Source: Cyanosarcina radialis HA8281-LM2
GTDB lineage: Bacteria; Cyanobacteriota; Cyanobacteriia; Cyanobacteriales; CCAP-1448
Assembly: GCA_019359615.1 (NCBI GenBank)
Contig: JAHHHA010000001.1
Location: 124,001-188,000, forward strand
DNA length: 64,000 nucleotides
Direction: 5' to 3'
Shown here: positions 52,082 to 62,022 of the stretch, in pieces
How the letters are laid out: every line of letters begins with the position of its first letter
Position numbering within the stretch: position 1 is the stretch's first letter
Program-made: the position numbers and the translations under genes
Notes under the pieces: model-generated
What the model saw: only the letters and a program-made list of their open reading frames with translations
Database searches by the model: none
What the model was told of the DNA's origin: nothing

Positions 52082-54658
52082 TTAATTGACCGTCTGAGCT
52101 ATCCGGGCTTCCTCCAAGCTAGCCAACGCCCGTTCCGCTTCGGTTGCCGGACGTTTCTGCCCCCGTTCTTCCACGTAGGCTAACGACGGATCGGCTCGAT
52201 CGACATTCACAAAATGACGGAAGCGTTTTACCTTTTCTGGATTTTCGATCGTCGTCTTCCATTCGCACTGATAGGTATCGACGTGATGCTGCATCTGTGC
52301 TTCTAACTCCGCACAAATCCCCAGAGAATCGTCGATAATTACCTGCTTCAAGTAGTCCAAACCGCCTTCTAACTTATTGAACCAGGTAGCTGTTCGCTCC
52401 AATCGATCGGCGGTGCGAATGTAGAACACCAAAAAGCGATCGAGATATTTAATTAATGTCTCCTTATCGATATCTGCTGCCAACAAAACGGCGTGTTGTG
52501 GCTTCATCCCCCCATTGCCGCAGACGTAAAGATTCCATCCTTTCTCGGTGGCGATAATGCCGAAATCCTTACTCTGGGCTTCGGCGCATTCTCGCGTACA
52601 GCCCGACACGGCTGACTTGAGTTTGTGAGGCGATCGCAACCCCCGATAGCGCAACTCAACTTCTACCGCTAAACTGGTCGAATCTTGTACGCCAAATCGA
52701 CACCACGTACTCCCGACGCAAGACTTCACCGTGCGTAACGCCTTGCCGTAGGCATGGCCCGACTCAAACCCGGCATCGACCAACCGCCGCCAGATAGACG
52801 GCAATTGATCTACCCGCGCTCCAAACAGATCGATCCGTTGTCCGCCCGTAATTTTGGTGTAGAGGTTAAACTCTTGCGCCACCTGCCCCAGAACGATCAG
52901 TTTTTCTGGGGTAATCTCGCCCCCTGGCACTCGCGGCACTACAGAGTAAGTACCGTCTTTTTGGATATTTGCCAAAAAGGCATCATTGGTATCTTGCAAA
53001 CCGATGTGAGGCGTATTGAGAACGTAGTCGTTCCAAGACGATGCCAACATCGATGCGATCGCAGGCTTACAGATTTCGCAGCCGCGCCCCGTGCCATGCT
53101 GACTCAGCAGGGCATCAAATGACTCGATTCGACCCACTCGCAGCAGGTGATATAGCTCTTGGCGGGAGTAAGGGAAATGCTCGCACAGGTGGTTTTTGAC
53201 TTCCACCCCAGCTTTTTTCAGTTCAGATTTCAACAAATCCGTCACCAACGGCACGCAACCACCGCAGCCAGTTCCGGCTTTGGTGCATTTTTTCACCGTC
53301 GGCACGTCGGTTAAATTGCCCTCGCGGATTGCCGTACAAATCTGCCCTTTGGTGACATTATTGCAAGAACAAATTTGGGCAGAATCCGGCAAGTTGACGA
53401 CGCTCATGGATGCGCTTGCACTTCCCTCTTCGGCTGGTACCAACAACCCCAAAGGATTGGCAGGCAATCGCATCTGGTTTTGCACTAATTGCAACAACGT
53501 CCCGTAAGCCGACGCATCGCCGACTAAAATACCCCCCAACAGCAACGAGCCATCCGCGTTTACTACTAGCTTTTTGTACGTACCTCCGAAGGCATCGATG
53601 ACTGACAACTCCCTAGCTCCGGGTGTCTTGGCAAAATTGTCACCAAAACTAGCCACATCCACGCCCAGCAATTTCAGCTTGGTAGACATATCCGCCCCAG
53701 CAAACTGCACGCCAGCGGGCACTTCGATTAGGCGATCGCTCGCCACCTCCGCCATCTGATAGCCTGGAGCCACCAAGCCAAAAATCTGCCCCCGATACAG
53801 AGCGCATTCCCCGATCGCATATACTTTCGGATCGGATGTCTGGCAAAATTCATCGATCGCTACACCACCCCGTTCGCCTAGTTGCAAACCGCAGTGCCGC
53901 GCCAGTTCGTCTCGCGGTCGGATTCCTGCCGAAAACACGATTAAATCGGTCTGTAACTCCGTACCGTCAGCAAACTGCATCGCTACCAGCTTGCCATTGA
54001 CACTGACGATTTCCGTCGTTGCCTTGCTGGTATGTACCCGCACGCCCAGGGACTCGATCTTCTCTTTGAGAACGGCACCGCCTGCCTCATCGATTTGCAC
54101 GGGCATCAATCGAGGCGCGAACTCTACTACGTGGGTTTCTAACCCCAAAGATTTCAAAGCATTCGCACATTCCAAGCCCAGCAAGCCGCCGCCCACGACA
54201 ACGCCTACTTTTGCTCGTCGAGCATAAGCTTTAATAGCATCGAGATCGTCGATCGTGCGATAAACAAACGTTCCCGTCGCATCATTACCCGGAATCGGCG
54301 GCACAAAGGGATAGGAACCCGTTGCCAGCACCAGGCGATCGTATGCCACCTCAGCCCCATTGGCCGATCGTACCACCTGCCGATCGCGATCGATTTCCAC
54401 TGCGCGATCGCCGATACGAACCTCTATACCATGCTCTTGATAAAACCCCGGTTCTACCAGCGTTAAATCGGCGGCGGTTTTATCGATAAAGTAGCCGCTC
54501 AAGTTCACTCGATCGTAGGCCACCCGCGACTCTTCGCAAAACGTTACCAAGTTCCAGCGATCCTGCGCTCCCTTCGCCACCATCAATTCTAAGAACCGAT
54601 GCCCCACCATCCCATTGCCAACAACGACGAGATTTTGTTTGCCGATCGGCATACTCAA
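52082..54658 (-). CDS. nirB: Nitrite reductase (NADH) large subunit
   Basis: NirB reduces nitrite to ammonium with NADH in the cytoplasm. The 858-residue protein has an FAD/NAD-binding half (VVVGNGMVGHRFLEL, then VGVVVGGGLLGLECANALKSLG) and a BFD-like [2Fe-2S] domain (CSCNNVTKG, then GTGCGGC), with a second copy-like stretch ending CEIC. The siroheme/[4Fe-4S] part has CVGSTWCRFG and CTRECAEAQSKD. All four cluster cysteines of the siroheme site are visible. Most cyanobacteria use ferredoxin-dependent NirA, so this is an unusual pathway choice. Siroheme would come from cobA at 11810. Confidence 0.95.
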   Translation of the reverse strand: MSMPIGKQNLVVVGNGMVGHRFLELMVAKGAQDRWNLVTFCEESRVAYDRVNLSGYFIDKTAADLTLVEPGFYQEHGIEVRIGDRAVEIDRDRQVVRSANGAEVAYDRLVLATGSYPFVPPIPGNDATGTFVYRTIDDLDAIKAYARRAKVGVVVGGGLLGLECANALKSLGLETHVVEFAPRLMPVQIDEAGGAVLKEKIESLGVRVHTSKATTEIVSVNGKLVAMQFADGTELQTDLIVFSAGIRPRDELARHCGLQLGERGGVAIDEFCQTSDPKVYAIGECALYRGQIFGLVAPGYQMAEVASDRLIEVPAGVQFAGADMSTKLKLLGVDVASFGDNFAKTPGARELSVIDAFGGTYKKLVVNADGSLLLGGILVGDASAYGTLLQLVQNQMRLPANPLGLLVPAEEGSASASMSVVNLPDSAQICSCNNVTKGQICTAIREGNLTDVPTVKKCTKAGTGCGGCVPLVTDLLKSELKKAGVEVKNHLCEHFPYSRQELYHLLRVGRIESFDALLSQHGTGRGCEICKPAIASMLASSWNDYVLNTPHIGLQDTNDAFLANIQKDGTYSVVPRVPGGEITPEKLIVLGQVAQEFNLYTKITGGQRIDLFGARVDQLPSIWRRLVDAGFESGHAYGKALRTVKSCVGSTWCRFGVQDSTSLAVEVELRYRGLRSPHKLKSAVSGCTRECAEAQSKDFGIIATEKGWNLYVCGNGGMKPQHAVLLAADIDKETLIKYLDRFLVFYIRTADRLERTATWFNKLEGGLDYLKQVIIDDSLGICAELEAQMQHHVDTYQCEWKTTIENPEKVKRFRHFVNVDRADPSLAYVEERGQKRPATEAERALASLEEARIAQTVN

Positions 54659-54826
54659 GTTCCAAACTCTTTGAGCCTACTTTGATCGATCCCCATCAAA
54701 AAGGAAAGCCCACTTATGCAGTTGTTCGTTTGGAACTATGCAATATTTTCATAATTTATTGGCAATTTAGTTGCGCTGTCTGGAATGGGAAACTAGCGAA
54801 CAAAATTCTGTTACTTATAATACATT

Positions 54827-55339
54827 CTAGTGCCAATCTTCAACAGTTAATGCCCAGCGTTCGTGGTCCCTCCATTCTCCGTTAATTTGCAGATATCTGC
54901 GAGAAAATCCTTCCTTAGTAAAACCCAATCGCTGGACTAAAGCGATCGAAGCTTGGTTCTCCGGTTGGATATTAGCTTCAAGTCGATGCAGCTTGAGGGT
55001 AGAAAAAGCATAGTCGATCGCCAACCTAAGACCTTCAAACATTAATCCATGTCTGGTAAAAATGACATCAACGTAATAACCCAAATAAGCATTTTGAAAC
55101 GCTTTGTAAAAAATTTGACTTAGATTTGCTACGCCAATAATATTGTTGTCAACAGCATGGCAAATCAACAATCCTTCAAAATCTTGGTTTTGACAGCGAT
55201 CGATATAAGTTTTGCACTCCTCCTCAGTCAGCGGTGGAAACACCCAAGGAAAATGAAATTGCTTGCTTCTTTGGTGCAAAGCTAACAACTCTTGCCAATC
55301 GGCTTCAACTGGCTTCCTGATGAAAACGCGAGATGACAC
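54827..55339 (-). CDS. GNAT acetyltransferase (RimJ/RimL type)
   Basis: This 170-residue acetyltransferase has RKPVEADWQELLALHQRS at the start, IGVANLSQI, YLGYYVDVIFTRHGLMFEGLRLAIDYAF (acetyl-CoA loop) and LHRLEANIQPENQASIALVQRLGF, the typical RimJ/RimL ending. Members acetylate N-terminal amino groups of ribosomal proteins or small molecules. The gene lies 168 bp upstream of nirB on the same strand, probably as a separate unit. Confidence 0.87.
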   Translation of the reverse strand: MSSRVFIRKPVEADWQELLALHQRSKQFHFPWVFPPLTEEECKTYIDRCQNQDFEGLLICHAVDNNIIGVANLSQIFYKAFQNAYLGYYVDVIFTRHGLMFEGLRLAIDYAFSTLKLHRLEANIQPENQASIALVQRLGFTKEGFSRRYLQINGEWRDHERWALTVEDWH

Positions 55340-55549
55340 AATAACAGTTTGCTCTCCAGCGGCTAAATCACCCCAACTTAGATTTTATCTAGGAAAAAGA
55401 GACGGTAGCATCAGTCGATCGCTCATCAAAAACATCTGCGTGTATCAGCGTTCATCTGCTGTTTATCTGCGTTAAATATCCAAAATTTGGATGTTCGCCA
55501 GAGGTAGAATTGACATATCTCTTGGCTATAGAAACTAGCGAACAGCGTT

Positions 55550-56776
55550 ATGCAGACTTTGCCCTCCCCAACCACTTCCCCAGCTACCTACAGTCAATTT
55601 TCGACTGACACCACCATTCATCGCCGTCAAACTCGCCCCGTCAAAGTTGGTAACGTCACCATCGGCGGCGGTTATCCAGTAGTGGTGCAATCGATGATCA
55701 ACGAAGACACCCTGGATATAGAAGGATCGGTAGCAGCAATTCGCCGCCTGCACGAAATCGGTTGCGAAATCGTCCGCGTCACCGTTCCCAGCATGGCCCA
55801 CGCCAAAGCTTTAGCCGAAATTAAGGAAAAATTGCACGCCACGTATCAACCAGTCCCCCTGGTAGCCGATGTCCATCACAACGGCATGAAGATTGCCCTA
55901 GAAGTTGCCAAACACGTCGATAAAGTGCGGATCAATCCAGGTTTATACGTGTTTGAAAAACCCAAATCTGACAGAACCGGATACACTCAAGCTGAATTCG
56001 ATGAAATCGGCGAACAAATCCGCGAAACCCTAGAACCTCTAGTTGTTTCCTTGCGGGACCAGGGAAAAGCCATGCGGATCGGAGTCAATCACGGTTCTCT
56101 AGCGGAACGGATTCTGTTTACCTACGGCGACACTCCAGAAGGGATGGTGGAATCAGCTTTAGAATTCATTCGCATCTGCGAATCTCTAGATTTTCGCAAC
56201 TTAGTCATTTCGATGAAAGCCTCGCGAGTGCCAGTCATGCTAGCTGCCTATCGCCTGATGGCCCAAAAGATGGACGTACACGGCATGGATTACCCCCTAC
56301 ATTTAGGCGTAACCGAAGCTGGCGATGGCGAATACGGCCGGATCAAATCCACCGCTGGCATTGGCACGCTGCTAGCCGAAGGCATTGGCGATACTATCAG
56401 AGTTTCCCTCACCGAAGCCCCAGAAAAAGAGATTCCCGTTTGCTACAGCATCCTGCAAGCCTTGGGACTAAGAAAAACCATGGTAGAGTATGTCGCCTGC
56501 CCCTCTTGCGGTCGCACTCTCTTCAATCTCGAAGAGGTATTGCACCAAGTTAGAGAAGCCACCAAACACCTAACAGGTTTAGACATCGCCGTTATGGGTT
56601 GCATCGTCAACGGTCCTGGCGAAATGGCAGATGCCGACTACGGCTATGTCGGCAAGCAACCGGGTTACATTTCTTTATATCGCGGCAGAGAAGAAATCAA
56701 GAAAGTCCCAGAATCTCAAGGCGTAGAAGAATTAATTAACTTAATCAAAGCAGACGATCGCTGGGTAGAACCATAG
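55550..56776 (+). CDS. ispG: 4-hydroxy-3-methylbut-2-enyl diphosphate synthase
   Basis: IspG (GcpE) converts methylerythritol cyclodiphosphate to HMBPP in the MEP isoprenoid pathway, using a [4Fe-4S] cluster and, in cyanobacteria, electrons from photosystem I ferredoxin. [22 protein letters not shown], then [11 protein letters not shown] and GVNHGSL mark the TIM barrel. Cluster cysteines lie in CPSCG and GCIVNGPGE. The length of 408 residues is typical of the bacterial/cyanobacterial form. STRR-type repeats follow the stop. Confidence 0.97.
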   Translation: MQTLPSPTTSPATYSQFSTDTTIHRRQTRPVKVGNVTIGGGYPVVVQSMINEDTLDIEGSVAAIRRLHEIGCEIVRVTVPSMAHAKALAEIKEKLHATYQPVPLVADVHHNGMKIALEVAKHVDKVRINPGLYVFEKPKSDRTGYTQAEFDEIGEQIRETLEPLVVSLRDQGKAMRIGVNHGSLAERILFTYGDTPEGMVESALEFIRICESLDFRNLVISMKASRVPVMLAAYRLMAQKMDVHGMDYPLHLGVTEAGDGEYGRIKSTAGIGTLLAEGIGDTIRVSLTEAPEKEIPVCYSILQALGLRKTMVEYVACPSCGRTLFNLEEVLHQVREATKHLTGLDIAVMGCIVNGPGEMADADYGYVGKQPGYISLYRGREEIKKVPESQGVEELINLIKADDRWVEP

Positions 56777-56780
56777 AATG

Positions 56781-56935
56781 CAGGAGTTCAGAAGTCAGAA
56801 GTTCAGGAGCTATGGAAGTGTTAAGTGTGGAGTGTTGAGTGTTGAGTTAAAAATTCTCCCCTGCTTCCCCTGCCTCCCCTGCTTCCCCCTCTTCCCCCTC
56901 TCCCCCTCCCCCTCTCCCTCTCCCTCCCCGCCATG
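56781..56935. repeat. STRR-type repeat cluster after ispG
   Basis: The cluster holds CAGAAGTCAGAAGTTCAGGAG, GTGTTGAGTGTTGAG and then a CCCCTGCTTCCCC/CTCCC-rich run, with the same order as at 23193-23290 and 60846-60972. Confidence 0.7.
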
Positions 56936-57032
56936 TAAAGATCTCCGCAAATTACGGAGGCTATCTAGTTTTAGCTGTGTTAAAGTGAGCGTAACTTATT
57001 GGTATTAGTGGCCCTAGAGTTTAGAAAAAATT

Positions 57033-58334
57033 ATGGCGATCGCAACACGTGGACTGGTTCTCGGTGCAACTGCATTAGTGCTGACAACAGTTGCCGTCAC
57101 TGGCGCTGGCATTAGTAATCTTCCCCAAAGCCAAGCTTTCTTCCAAGATAGTCCCAAAGAAATAATTGATGAAGTGTGGCAGATCGTCGATCGCCAATTT
57201 GTTGATGGCACCTTCAATCAAGTCGATTGGCGCAACGTCCGCAGGCAGTATCTCGCCCGTTCCTATAAGAACAAAGATGAAGCGTATGCTGCCATCAAGG
57301 AAATGCTCAAACCCTTGAACGATCCCTATACGCGGTTCATGACTCCCAAAGAGTACAGGGATATGCAGATCGACACTTCAGGGCAACTAACTGGGGTGGG
57401 CATTCAACTGTCTCAAGATGAGAAGACGAAAAAGCTGGTGGTGATCGCCCCGATTGAAGATACTCCCGCTTCTAAGGCAGGCGTTTTGGCTCAAGATGTC
57501 ATCCTCAAAATTGATGGCAAGAGTACCAAGGGTATGGATGTCAATCAGGCGGTACAACTGATTCGAGGACAAGAGGGAACTTCAGTGACGCTCACGATTT
57601 TACGGGGCGATAAGGAATTGGAATTTCCCCTGAAGCGGGCCCGAATTGAAATCCATCCCGTCCGCGCTAACTTCAGACAAGAAGGACAAGAGCCTATCGG
57701 CTACATTCGCCTCAATCAGTTCAGTGCCAATGCTGCTGATGAAATGCGAGAGGCCATTACCGATCTAGAAAAGCAGAAGGTAGCAGGCTACATTTTAGAT
57801 CTGCGTTCCAATCCAGGCGGATTACTTTACGGCAGCATTGATATCGCTCGGATGTGGATGGATGAGGGTACGATCGTCTCGACAGCGGATCGCCAAGGAA
57901 TTCGATCGCGCGAAAGAGCCAATAATAGCGCCCTGACCGATAAGCCTTTAGTGATTTTAGTCGATGGCGGTTCGGCTAGTGCCAGCGAAATCCTTTCTGG
58001 AGCGCTGCAAGATAACAAGCGGGCGGTTTTGGTAGGTACTAAGACTTTTGGTAAGGGCTTAGTCCAATCGGTACGCCCTCTGGGAGATGGTTCTGGTTTG
58101 GCGGTGACGGTAGCTAAATACTTCACCCCTTCGGGACGCGACATCAACCATTCCGGGATCGTCCCCGATATAGTGGTGGAAATTCCCAAGGAGCAACAAG
58201 AGGCTTTAAGCAGCCAGCGGGACAAAATCGGCACTGCTGCCGATCCGCAATATGCCAAGGCTTTAGAAGTTCTCAAGCAGCAAATCGCCAAGAGAAATAA
58301 TCCGTCTGCTTCTGCCCCTGCGACATCTCGGTAA
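57033..58334 (+). CDS. Carboxyl-terminal processing protease (S41 family)
   Basis: This lumenal or periplasmic Ser/Lys protease is of the CtpA/B/C group. It has an N-terminal signal or anchor segment (about residues 5-33), a PDZ domain (about 105-185, GVGIQLSQDEKTKKLVV, then PASKAGVLAQDVILKIDG) and a catalytic part with DGGSASASEILSGALQD (Ser nucleophile) and GTKTFGKGLVQ (Lys base). CtpA itself matures photosystem II D1 protein; which paralogue this is (B or C more likely by the N-terminus) cannot be settled here. The length of 433 residues is normal. Confidence 0.9.
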   Translation: MAIATRGLVLGATALVLTTVAVTGAGISNLPQSQAFFQDSPKEIIDEVWQIVDRQFVDGTFNQVDWRNVRRQYLARSYKNKDEAYAAIKEMLKPLNDPYTRFMTPKEYRDMQIDTSGQLTGVGIQLSQDEKTKKLVVIAPIEDTPASKAGVLAQDVILKIDGKSTKGMDVNQAVQLIRGQEGTSVTLTILRGDKELEFPLKRARIEIHPVRANFRQEGQEPIGYIRLNQFSANAADEMREAITDLEKQKVAGYILDLRSNPGGLLYGSIDIARMWMDEGTIVSTADRQGIRSRERANNSALTDKPLVILVDGGSASASEILSGALQDNKRAVLVGTKTFGKGLVQSVRPLGDGSGLAVTVAKYFTPSGRDINHSGIVPDIVVEIPKEQQEALSSQRDKIGTAADPQYAKALEVLKQQIAKRNNPSASAPATSR

Positions 58335-58382
58335 GAGGCTACTGTGTATATATAAGTTTTCGGTTTGGAGTTTGGCCTTTTA

Positions 58383-58498
58383 GATCCCCCTAAATCCCCC
58401 TTAAAAAGGGGGACTTTGAGAATTCCCCCCTGCTTGGTGCAAGCTGCACGGAACTTCGCCGCGACTTCCCCACTTTTTAAGGGGGGCTAGGGGGGATC
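58383..58498. mobile_element. MITE-like element, family B copy 2
   Basis: It begins GATCCCCCTAAATCCCCCTT with an inner AAAAAGGGGG hairpin and ends CTTTTTAAGGGGGGCTAGGGGGGATC. The core CCCTGCTTGGTGC is shared with the inverted copy at 40159-40281, and the end fragment recurs inside the GH57 gene. It occupies most of the gap between the protease gene and the convergent M28 peptidase gene. Confidence 0.75.
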
Positions 58499-58545
58499 TA
58501 ATGCAGAGCCTCCAAGGTTTCCAGAGATATGTATACACGGTAGCC

Positions 58546-59394
58546 CTATAAACTGCGGAGGCCTTGAGCTAAGCTGCGACAAACACCCGTGAAAAAATCT
58601 AAATTGAGAGTATCGATGCGATCGCTCGATTGGTGGTAGTGAGGATTTCTCAAAAAGGCTGTATCTGTCACCATCATGGCTCGATAGCCTCGATCCCAAA
58701 AGGGAGAATGATCGCTCCAGCGGGTCTGGGGTACGATTAAACCCCGATTTGGTGCGGGCAACCACTGACAAGGAGTTCCAGCTTGACGAATTTTCTGACT
58801 CAAGCGCATCATGTCGGCAATGGTGGATAAGTTGCCGATTAAAGCAATAAAATCGCCTCGATTTGGGTAAAAAAGGTCTAAAGGCTTGGGGTAGGTTTGG
58901 GAACCAGGTGTAGGATCGCAATAGCCCAGCATTTCTAAGGAAATCATCAAGCGCAATTGTTGTTGTTGCGATCGCAATTCGGCAGCATAGGCTTGGCTCC
59001 CCACCAAGCCGTATTCTTCCATGTCAAAAGCGACTATTCGGACTGGATGTTTTAACGGTTCGAGGCCAAATATTCTGGCTAACTCTAGCAATGCTGCCAC
59101 CCCTGTAGCATTATCGTCGGCTCCTGGCGTTCCTGGCACGGCATCGTAGTGAGCGCCAATGAGAATGGGGTTTTGCTGTTGGCTATTGCTAGTAGCTGGT
59201 AAGTTCAAAATTAAGTTTTGATGGGTTTTACTTCCTTGCTGGAATTCGTGAGTTTCTACAGTTCCCCACTGGCTTAATTCTTGTCGGATGTATTCTTGGA
59301 CGAAAAAATGTCCCCCTGGAGCGATATATGGGTCGCGCTCTCGTGCGATCTGCTGCAAATGATGGTGCAATCTTGCTTTTAATTCCCCAGACAT
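58546..59394 (-). CDS. M28 family zinc aminopeptidase
   Basis: This is a co-catalytic two-zinc exopeptidase. Metal ligands are visible in GAHYDAV, PGADDNATG, MEEYGLVGS and near the end NPHYHQSSD, with a further acidic ligand in MISLEMLGYCD. The length is 282 residues from the ATG at 59394. The longer frame to 59439 was rejected because its extra codons come from a TTATGAATTATGAATTA repeat. There is no signal peptide, so it is probably cytoplasmic. Substrates are unknown. Confidence 0.88.
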   Translation of the reverse strand: MSGELKARLHHHLQQIARERDPYIAPGGHFFVQEYIRQELSQWGTVETHEFQQGSKTHQNLILNLPATSNSQQQNPILIGAHYDAVPGTPGADDNATGVAALLELARIFGLEPLKHPVRIVAFDMEEYGLVGSQAYAAELRSQQQQLRLMISLEMLGYCDPTPGSQTYPKPLDLFYPNRGDFIALIGNLSTIADMMRLSQKIRQAGTPCQWLPAPNRGLIVPQTRWSDHSPFWDRGYRAMMVTDTAFLRNPHYHQSSDRIDTLNLDFFTGVCRSLAQGLRSL

Positions 59395-59451
59395 TCGATC
59401 GTTCTCAGATATGATATTGAATGATAATTCATAATTCATAATTCATAATTC

Positions 59452-60339
59452 TCAGACAAATTCCCCTTGAGCGATCGTAATTACTTTGCCACCAACATTG
59501 ACCTCGATCGAATTTGCATTTTTCTCGGCTTTGAGTAATAGTAATGAAGGCCGACCGATTTCATATCCTTGCTCGACCTTAATATCGATCGCCTCTTTAC
59601 CGAAGTATTGATGTTGAACTAAATAGGCAGCCAAGCAACCGTTAGCACTACCCGTAGCCGGATCTTCTGGAACACCCACATAATCGGCAAAGACGCGATC
59701 GCTCAAATTATTATCAGAGTTATATGTTTCCGGGCAAAATGCTAAGATAGCCTTAGAGGCTGTAGAGTTAAGCAGTTCAAAATATTTATCTCTATTAACT
59801 TTAATGCGCTTCAATGCTGAATGTTTGTGGAGCGGTACAATAATAAATGGTATTCCAGTAGATACCTCTTGAATTGGAAATCTCAGATCGATTTCTTCTG
59901 GTTCTAAATTTAAAATTGCAGCCAGGGTTTCGGCAGTAAATATCTGACTAAAAACTGGGGGATTTTGACGCATCCATAAAACCTCTATCTCTTCGCCTAG
60001 ATAGTGCAAAGTTACGGGAATTTGACCGACTTTAAGATTGAGGACAATAGTTTCGATCGGTTGTTTGACTATCTCTTGTTGCAAAACATAAGCAGTGCCT
60101 AAAGTTGGATGTCCGGCAAAAGGCAGTTCTTGTTCTGGCGTAAATATTCTGACATCGTAACCTCCATCTCGCACCTCATTGGAGGTGACAAAAGTAGTTT
60201 CAGAATAGTTCGTCTCTTTAGCTATACGCTGCATTTGGCTGTCAGACAAATCGCCAGCATTAGTAAATACTGCTAGCTGATTTCCAGTATATTTTTCTTG
60301 GGCAAAGACATCGACGATCGAAAAATTTAATTTAGCCAT
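59452..60339 (-). CDS. PhzF family isomerase/epimerase
   Basis: This 295-residue protein has the diaminopimelate-epimerase-like fold. It starts LNFSIVDVFAQEKYTGNQLAVF, has NYSETTFV with the catalytic-site Glu of PhzF, FAGHPTLGTAYVL and GVPEDPATGSANGCLAAYL, all family signatures. PhzF in phenazine makers isomerises DHHA; most homologues have unknown substrates, and no phenazine genes are nearby. The start at 60339 fits. The upstream codons overlap the divergent GNAT start at 60356. Confidence 0.92.
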   Translation of the reverse strand: MAKLNFSIVDVFAQEKYTGNQLAVFTNAGDLSDSQMQRIAKETNYSETTFVTSNEVRDGGYDVRIFTPEQELPFAGHPTLGTAYVLQQEIVKQPIETIVLNLKVGQIPVTLHYLGEEIEVLWMRQNPPVFSQIFTAETLAAILNLEPEEIDLRFPIQEVSTGIPFIIVPLHKHSALKRIKVNRDKYFELLNSTASKAILAFCPETYNSDNNLSDRVFADYVGVPEDPATGSANGCLAAYLVQHQYFGKEAIDIKVEQGYEIGRPSLLLLKAEKNANSIEVNVGGKVITIAQGEFV

Positions 60340-60355
60340 TTTTGAGTCTTTCAAG

Positions 60356-60847
60356 ATGAACATTAGAGATGCAACCGAACTCGACCTGCCAGCGATCGTA
60401 GAAATCTACAATGCCACCATTCCAGGACGGATGGCAACAGCAGATACAGAACCCGTATCGAGCGAGAGTCGGTTAGCTTGGTTTCAACAACGCGATCGTG
60501 CTACCAGACCAATTGTAGTCATGGAATTGTCTGCAAAAATAGTTGGCTGGTTGAGTTTTCAATCCTTCTACGGACGACCTGCTTATCGTGCCACCGCCGA
60601 ACTCAGCATCTATGTGGCTCCTACCCATCTTCGGCAAGGAATCGGGCATCGACTGCTAGAATATGCAATCGGCCGCAGCCCCGAATTAGAGATCGAAACC
60701 TTACTGGGATTCATTTTCGCCCACAACGAACCGAGTTTGAAGCTATTCGAGCAGTTTGGATTTCAACGCTGGGGTTATTTACCCAAAGTGGCAAAACTAG
60801 ATGGGATCGATCGAGATCTGGCGATCCTGGGGTTGCAAATAAAATAG
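60356..60847 (+). CDS. GNAT N-acetyltransferase (phosphinothricin acetyltransferase-like)
   Basis: This 163-residue acetyltransferase has IRDATELDLPAIVEIYNATIPGRMATADTEP, VVMELSAKIVGWLSF and YVAPTHLRQGIGHRLLEYAI (acetyl-CoA loop), then GFIFAHNEPSLKLFEQFGFQRWG. This order is that of the PAT/YncA group. It is divergent from the phzF-like gene, with only 16 bp between starts, so their promoters must overlap the coding regions or lie in them. Confidence 0.88.
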   Translation: MNIRDATELDLPAIVEIYNATIPGRMATADTEPVSSESRLAWFQQRDRATRPIVVMELSAKIVGWLSFQSFYGRPAYRATAELSIYVAPTHLRQGIGHRLLEYAIGRSPELEIETLLGFIFAHNEPSLKLFEQFGFQRWGYLPKVAKLDGIDRDLAILGLQIK

Positions 60848-60972
60848 AAGTTCAGAAGTTCAGGAGTTCAGGAGTTCAGAAGTTGAAGACGTGAGAAGTG
60901 TGAAGTGTGGAGTTAAGAAATTTTCTTTTGTCTCCCTTGTCTCCCTCTCTCCCCCTCTCCCCCTCTCCCTCA
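60846..60972. repeat. STRR-type repeat cluster
   Basis: TTCAGAAGTTCAGGAGTTCAGGAG is followed by GAAGTGTGAAGTGTGGAG and CTCCCCCTCTCCCCCTCTCCC. It separates converging genes. Confidence 0.7.
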
Positions 60973-62022
60973 AAGCAGCAGTTCGCGAGAACCAGACGGA
61001 CACGCTAATGAGTCGCCAGCGTTTTGAGGAATTTTTCCGCTAGCAGGTGGCGTAGAAGAAGGGTTATCGGTTTCGCAAATGGTTGTTGCGGTCACATCCT
61101 GACCTGTAGTACCTTTCGCGCGAAATACTACGCTGGTGTAACTGCGCAATCCAGGTTTTTTGGCTTGAGCGGTCATCACTACGCTACGGCTGAGGTTGCC
61201 CTGAGATAAGATGCGATAGCGGTAATTCTCGGTTTCTGGCTTAATGCCAAGTCCCAGTTGACGAGTATTTCTAGCAAATTGGCGATGGCTGCTGCGATAG
61301 CTTATTTGGGCGCGGTTCATCTGCTGCATAGATTTTTGCGCTTCTGATTCTAACCCGTTGGCGATCGCAGATGGCGATTGAGTTGCCACTGGAGGCGACG
61401 GCCGAGTTCCAGTCGCAGGGGGCGATGGCTGAGTTCCAGGTTGTGGTTGTGGCTGACCTGCTGGTGGCGGTAAAGGCACGACCTGAGCGTTTTCAGGTAA
61501 GCTGGCAGTTTCAGAGGTTTTGGCCAATAAAGCTACTCCAGTTCCAGCAGTAAAAGCTGTAGGTCTGGGTTTGCCGTAGTCTGTGCCTTCGATTTGGAGG
61601 CGTAATTGATTATCAGATGTAAACTCAAAAATTGTCTTTACCGTTCCCTCGCCGCTGGTAGAAATGATATCCATCTCCATCGGTTTGGCAGCAGTGTTGA
61701 CGCGGTATTGGAACTCAACAGCAAGGCGCTTTCCTTCAGGTTGGACTGCTTGGGGCGGCCCCATGATGTAGAGTTTACCTTCAGGGGTAAAAATAAAATT
61801 CAATTCATCGCTTGGCGTTAGTTTGCCTTGCCATTGCCCCAGCAATTTTTGGCTGACTGCATCCCCGCTGGTTGGCGGCGTAGGTGTTTGCACTGGCGAT
61901 GGTGTAGTTGATTGGGAAAAGGCTACCGGATTAAATGTGCCCAGAAGCGCGATCGCTAATCCAGATGCGATCGCCCCTTTACCTACTCGCAATTGCCAAA
62001 GCTTGAGGACAGACTGATTCAT
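60970..62022 (-). CDS. Type IV pilin-like G/H family protein, exported
   Basis: This 350-residue protein has an N-terminal signal segment (about residues 15-36, GAIASGLAIALLGTFNPVAFS). A lipocalin-like region follows (about 60-165, LLGQWQGKLTPSDELNFIFTPEGKLYIMG), then a Pro/Gln-rich linker and a C-terminal part (about 240-325) with MNRAQISYRSSHRQFARNTRQLGLGIKPETENYRY, the pattern of cyanobacterial 'type IV pilin-like G/H' domains. A prepilin cleavage motif is not visible. It is likely surface or periplasmic; role unknown. Confidence 0.8.
   Translation of the reverse strand: MNQSVLKLWQLRVGKGAIASGLAIALLGTFNPVAFSQSTTPSPVQTPTPPTSGDAVSQKLLGQWQGKLTPSDELNFIFTPEGKLYIMGPPQAVQPEGKRLAVEFQYRVNTAAKPMEMDIISTSGEGTVKTIFEFTSDNQLRLQIEGTDYGKPRPTAFTAGTGVALLAKTSETASLPENAQVVPLPPPAGQPQPQPGTQPSPPATGTRPSPPVATQSPSAIANGLESEAQKSMQQMNRAQISYRSSHRQFARNTRQLGLGIKPETENYRYRILSQGNLSRSVVMTAQAKKPGLRSYTSVVFRAKGTTGQDVTATTICETDNPSSTPPASGKIPQNAGDSLACPSGSRELLL

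Noticed and set aside
54810-54823. NtcA box upstream of nirB
   Set aside because: GTATTATAAGTAAC on the minus strand fits only the loose GT-N10-AC form, and no -10 box lies at the expected distance.
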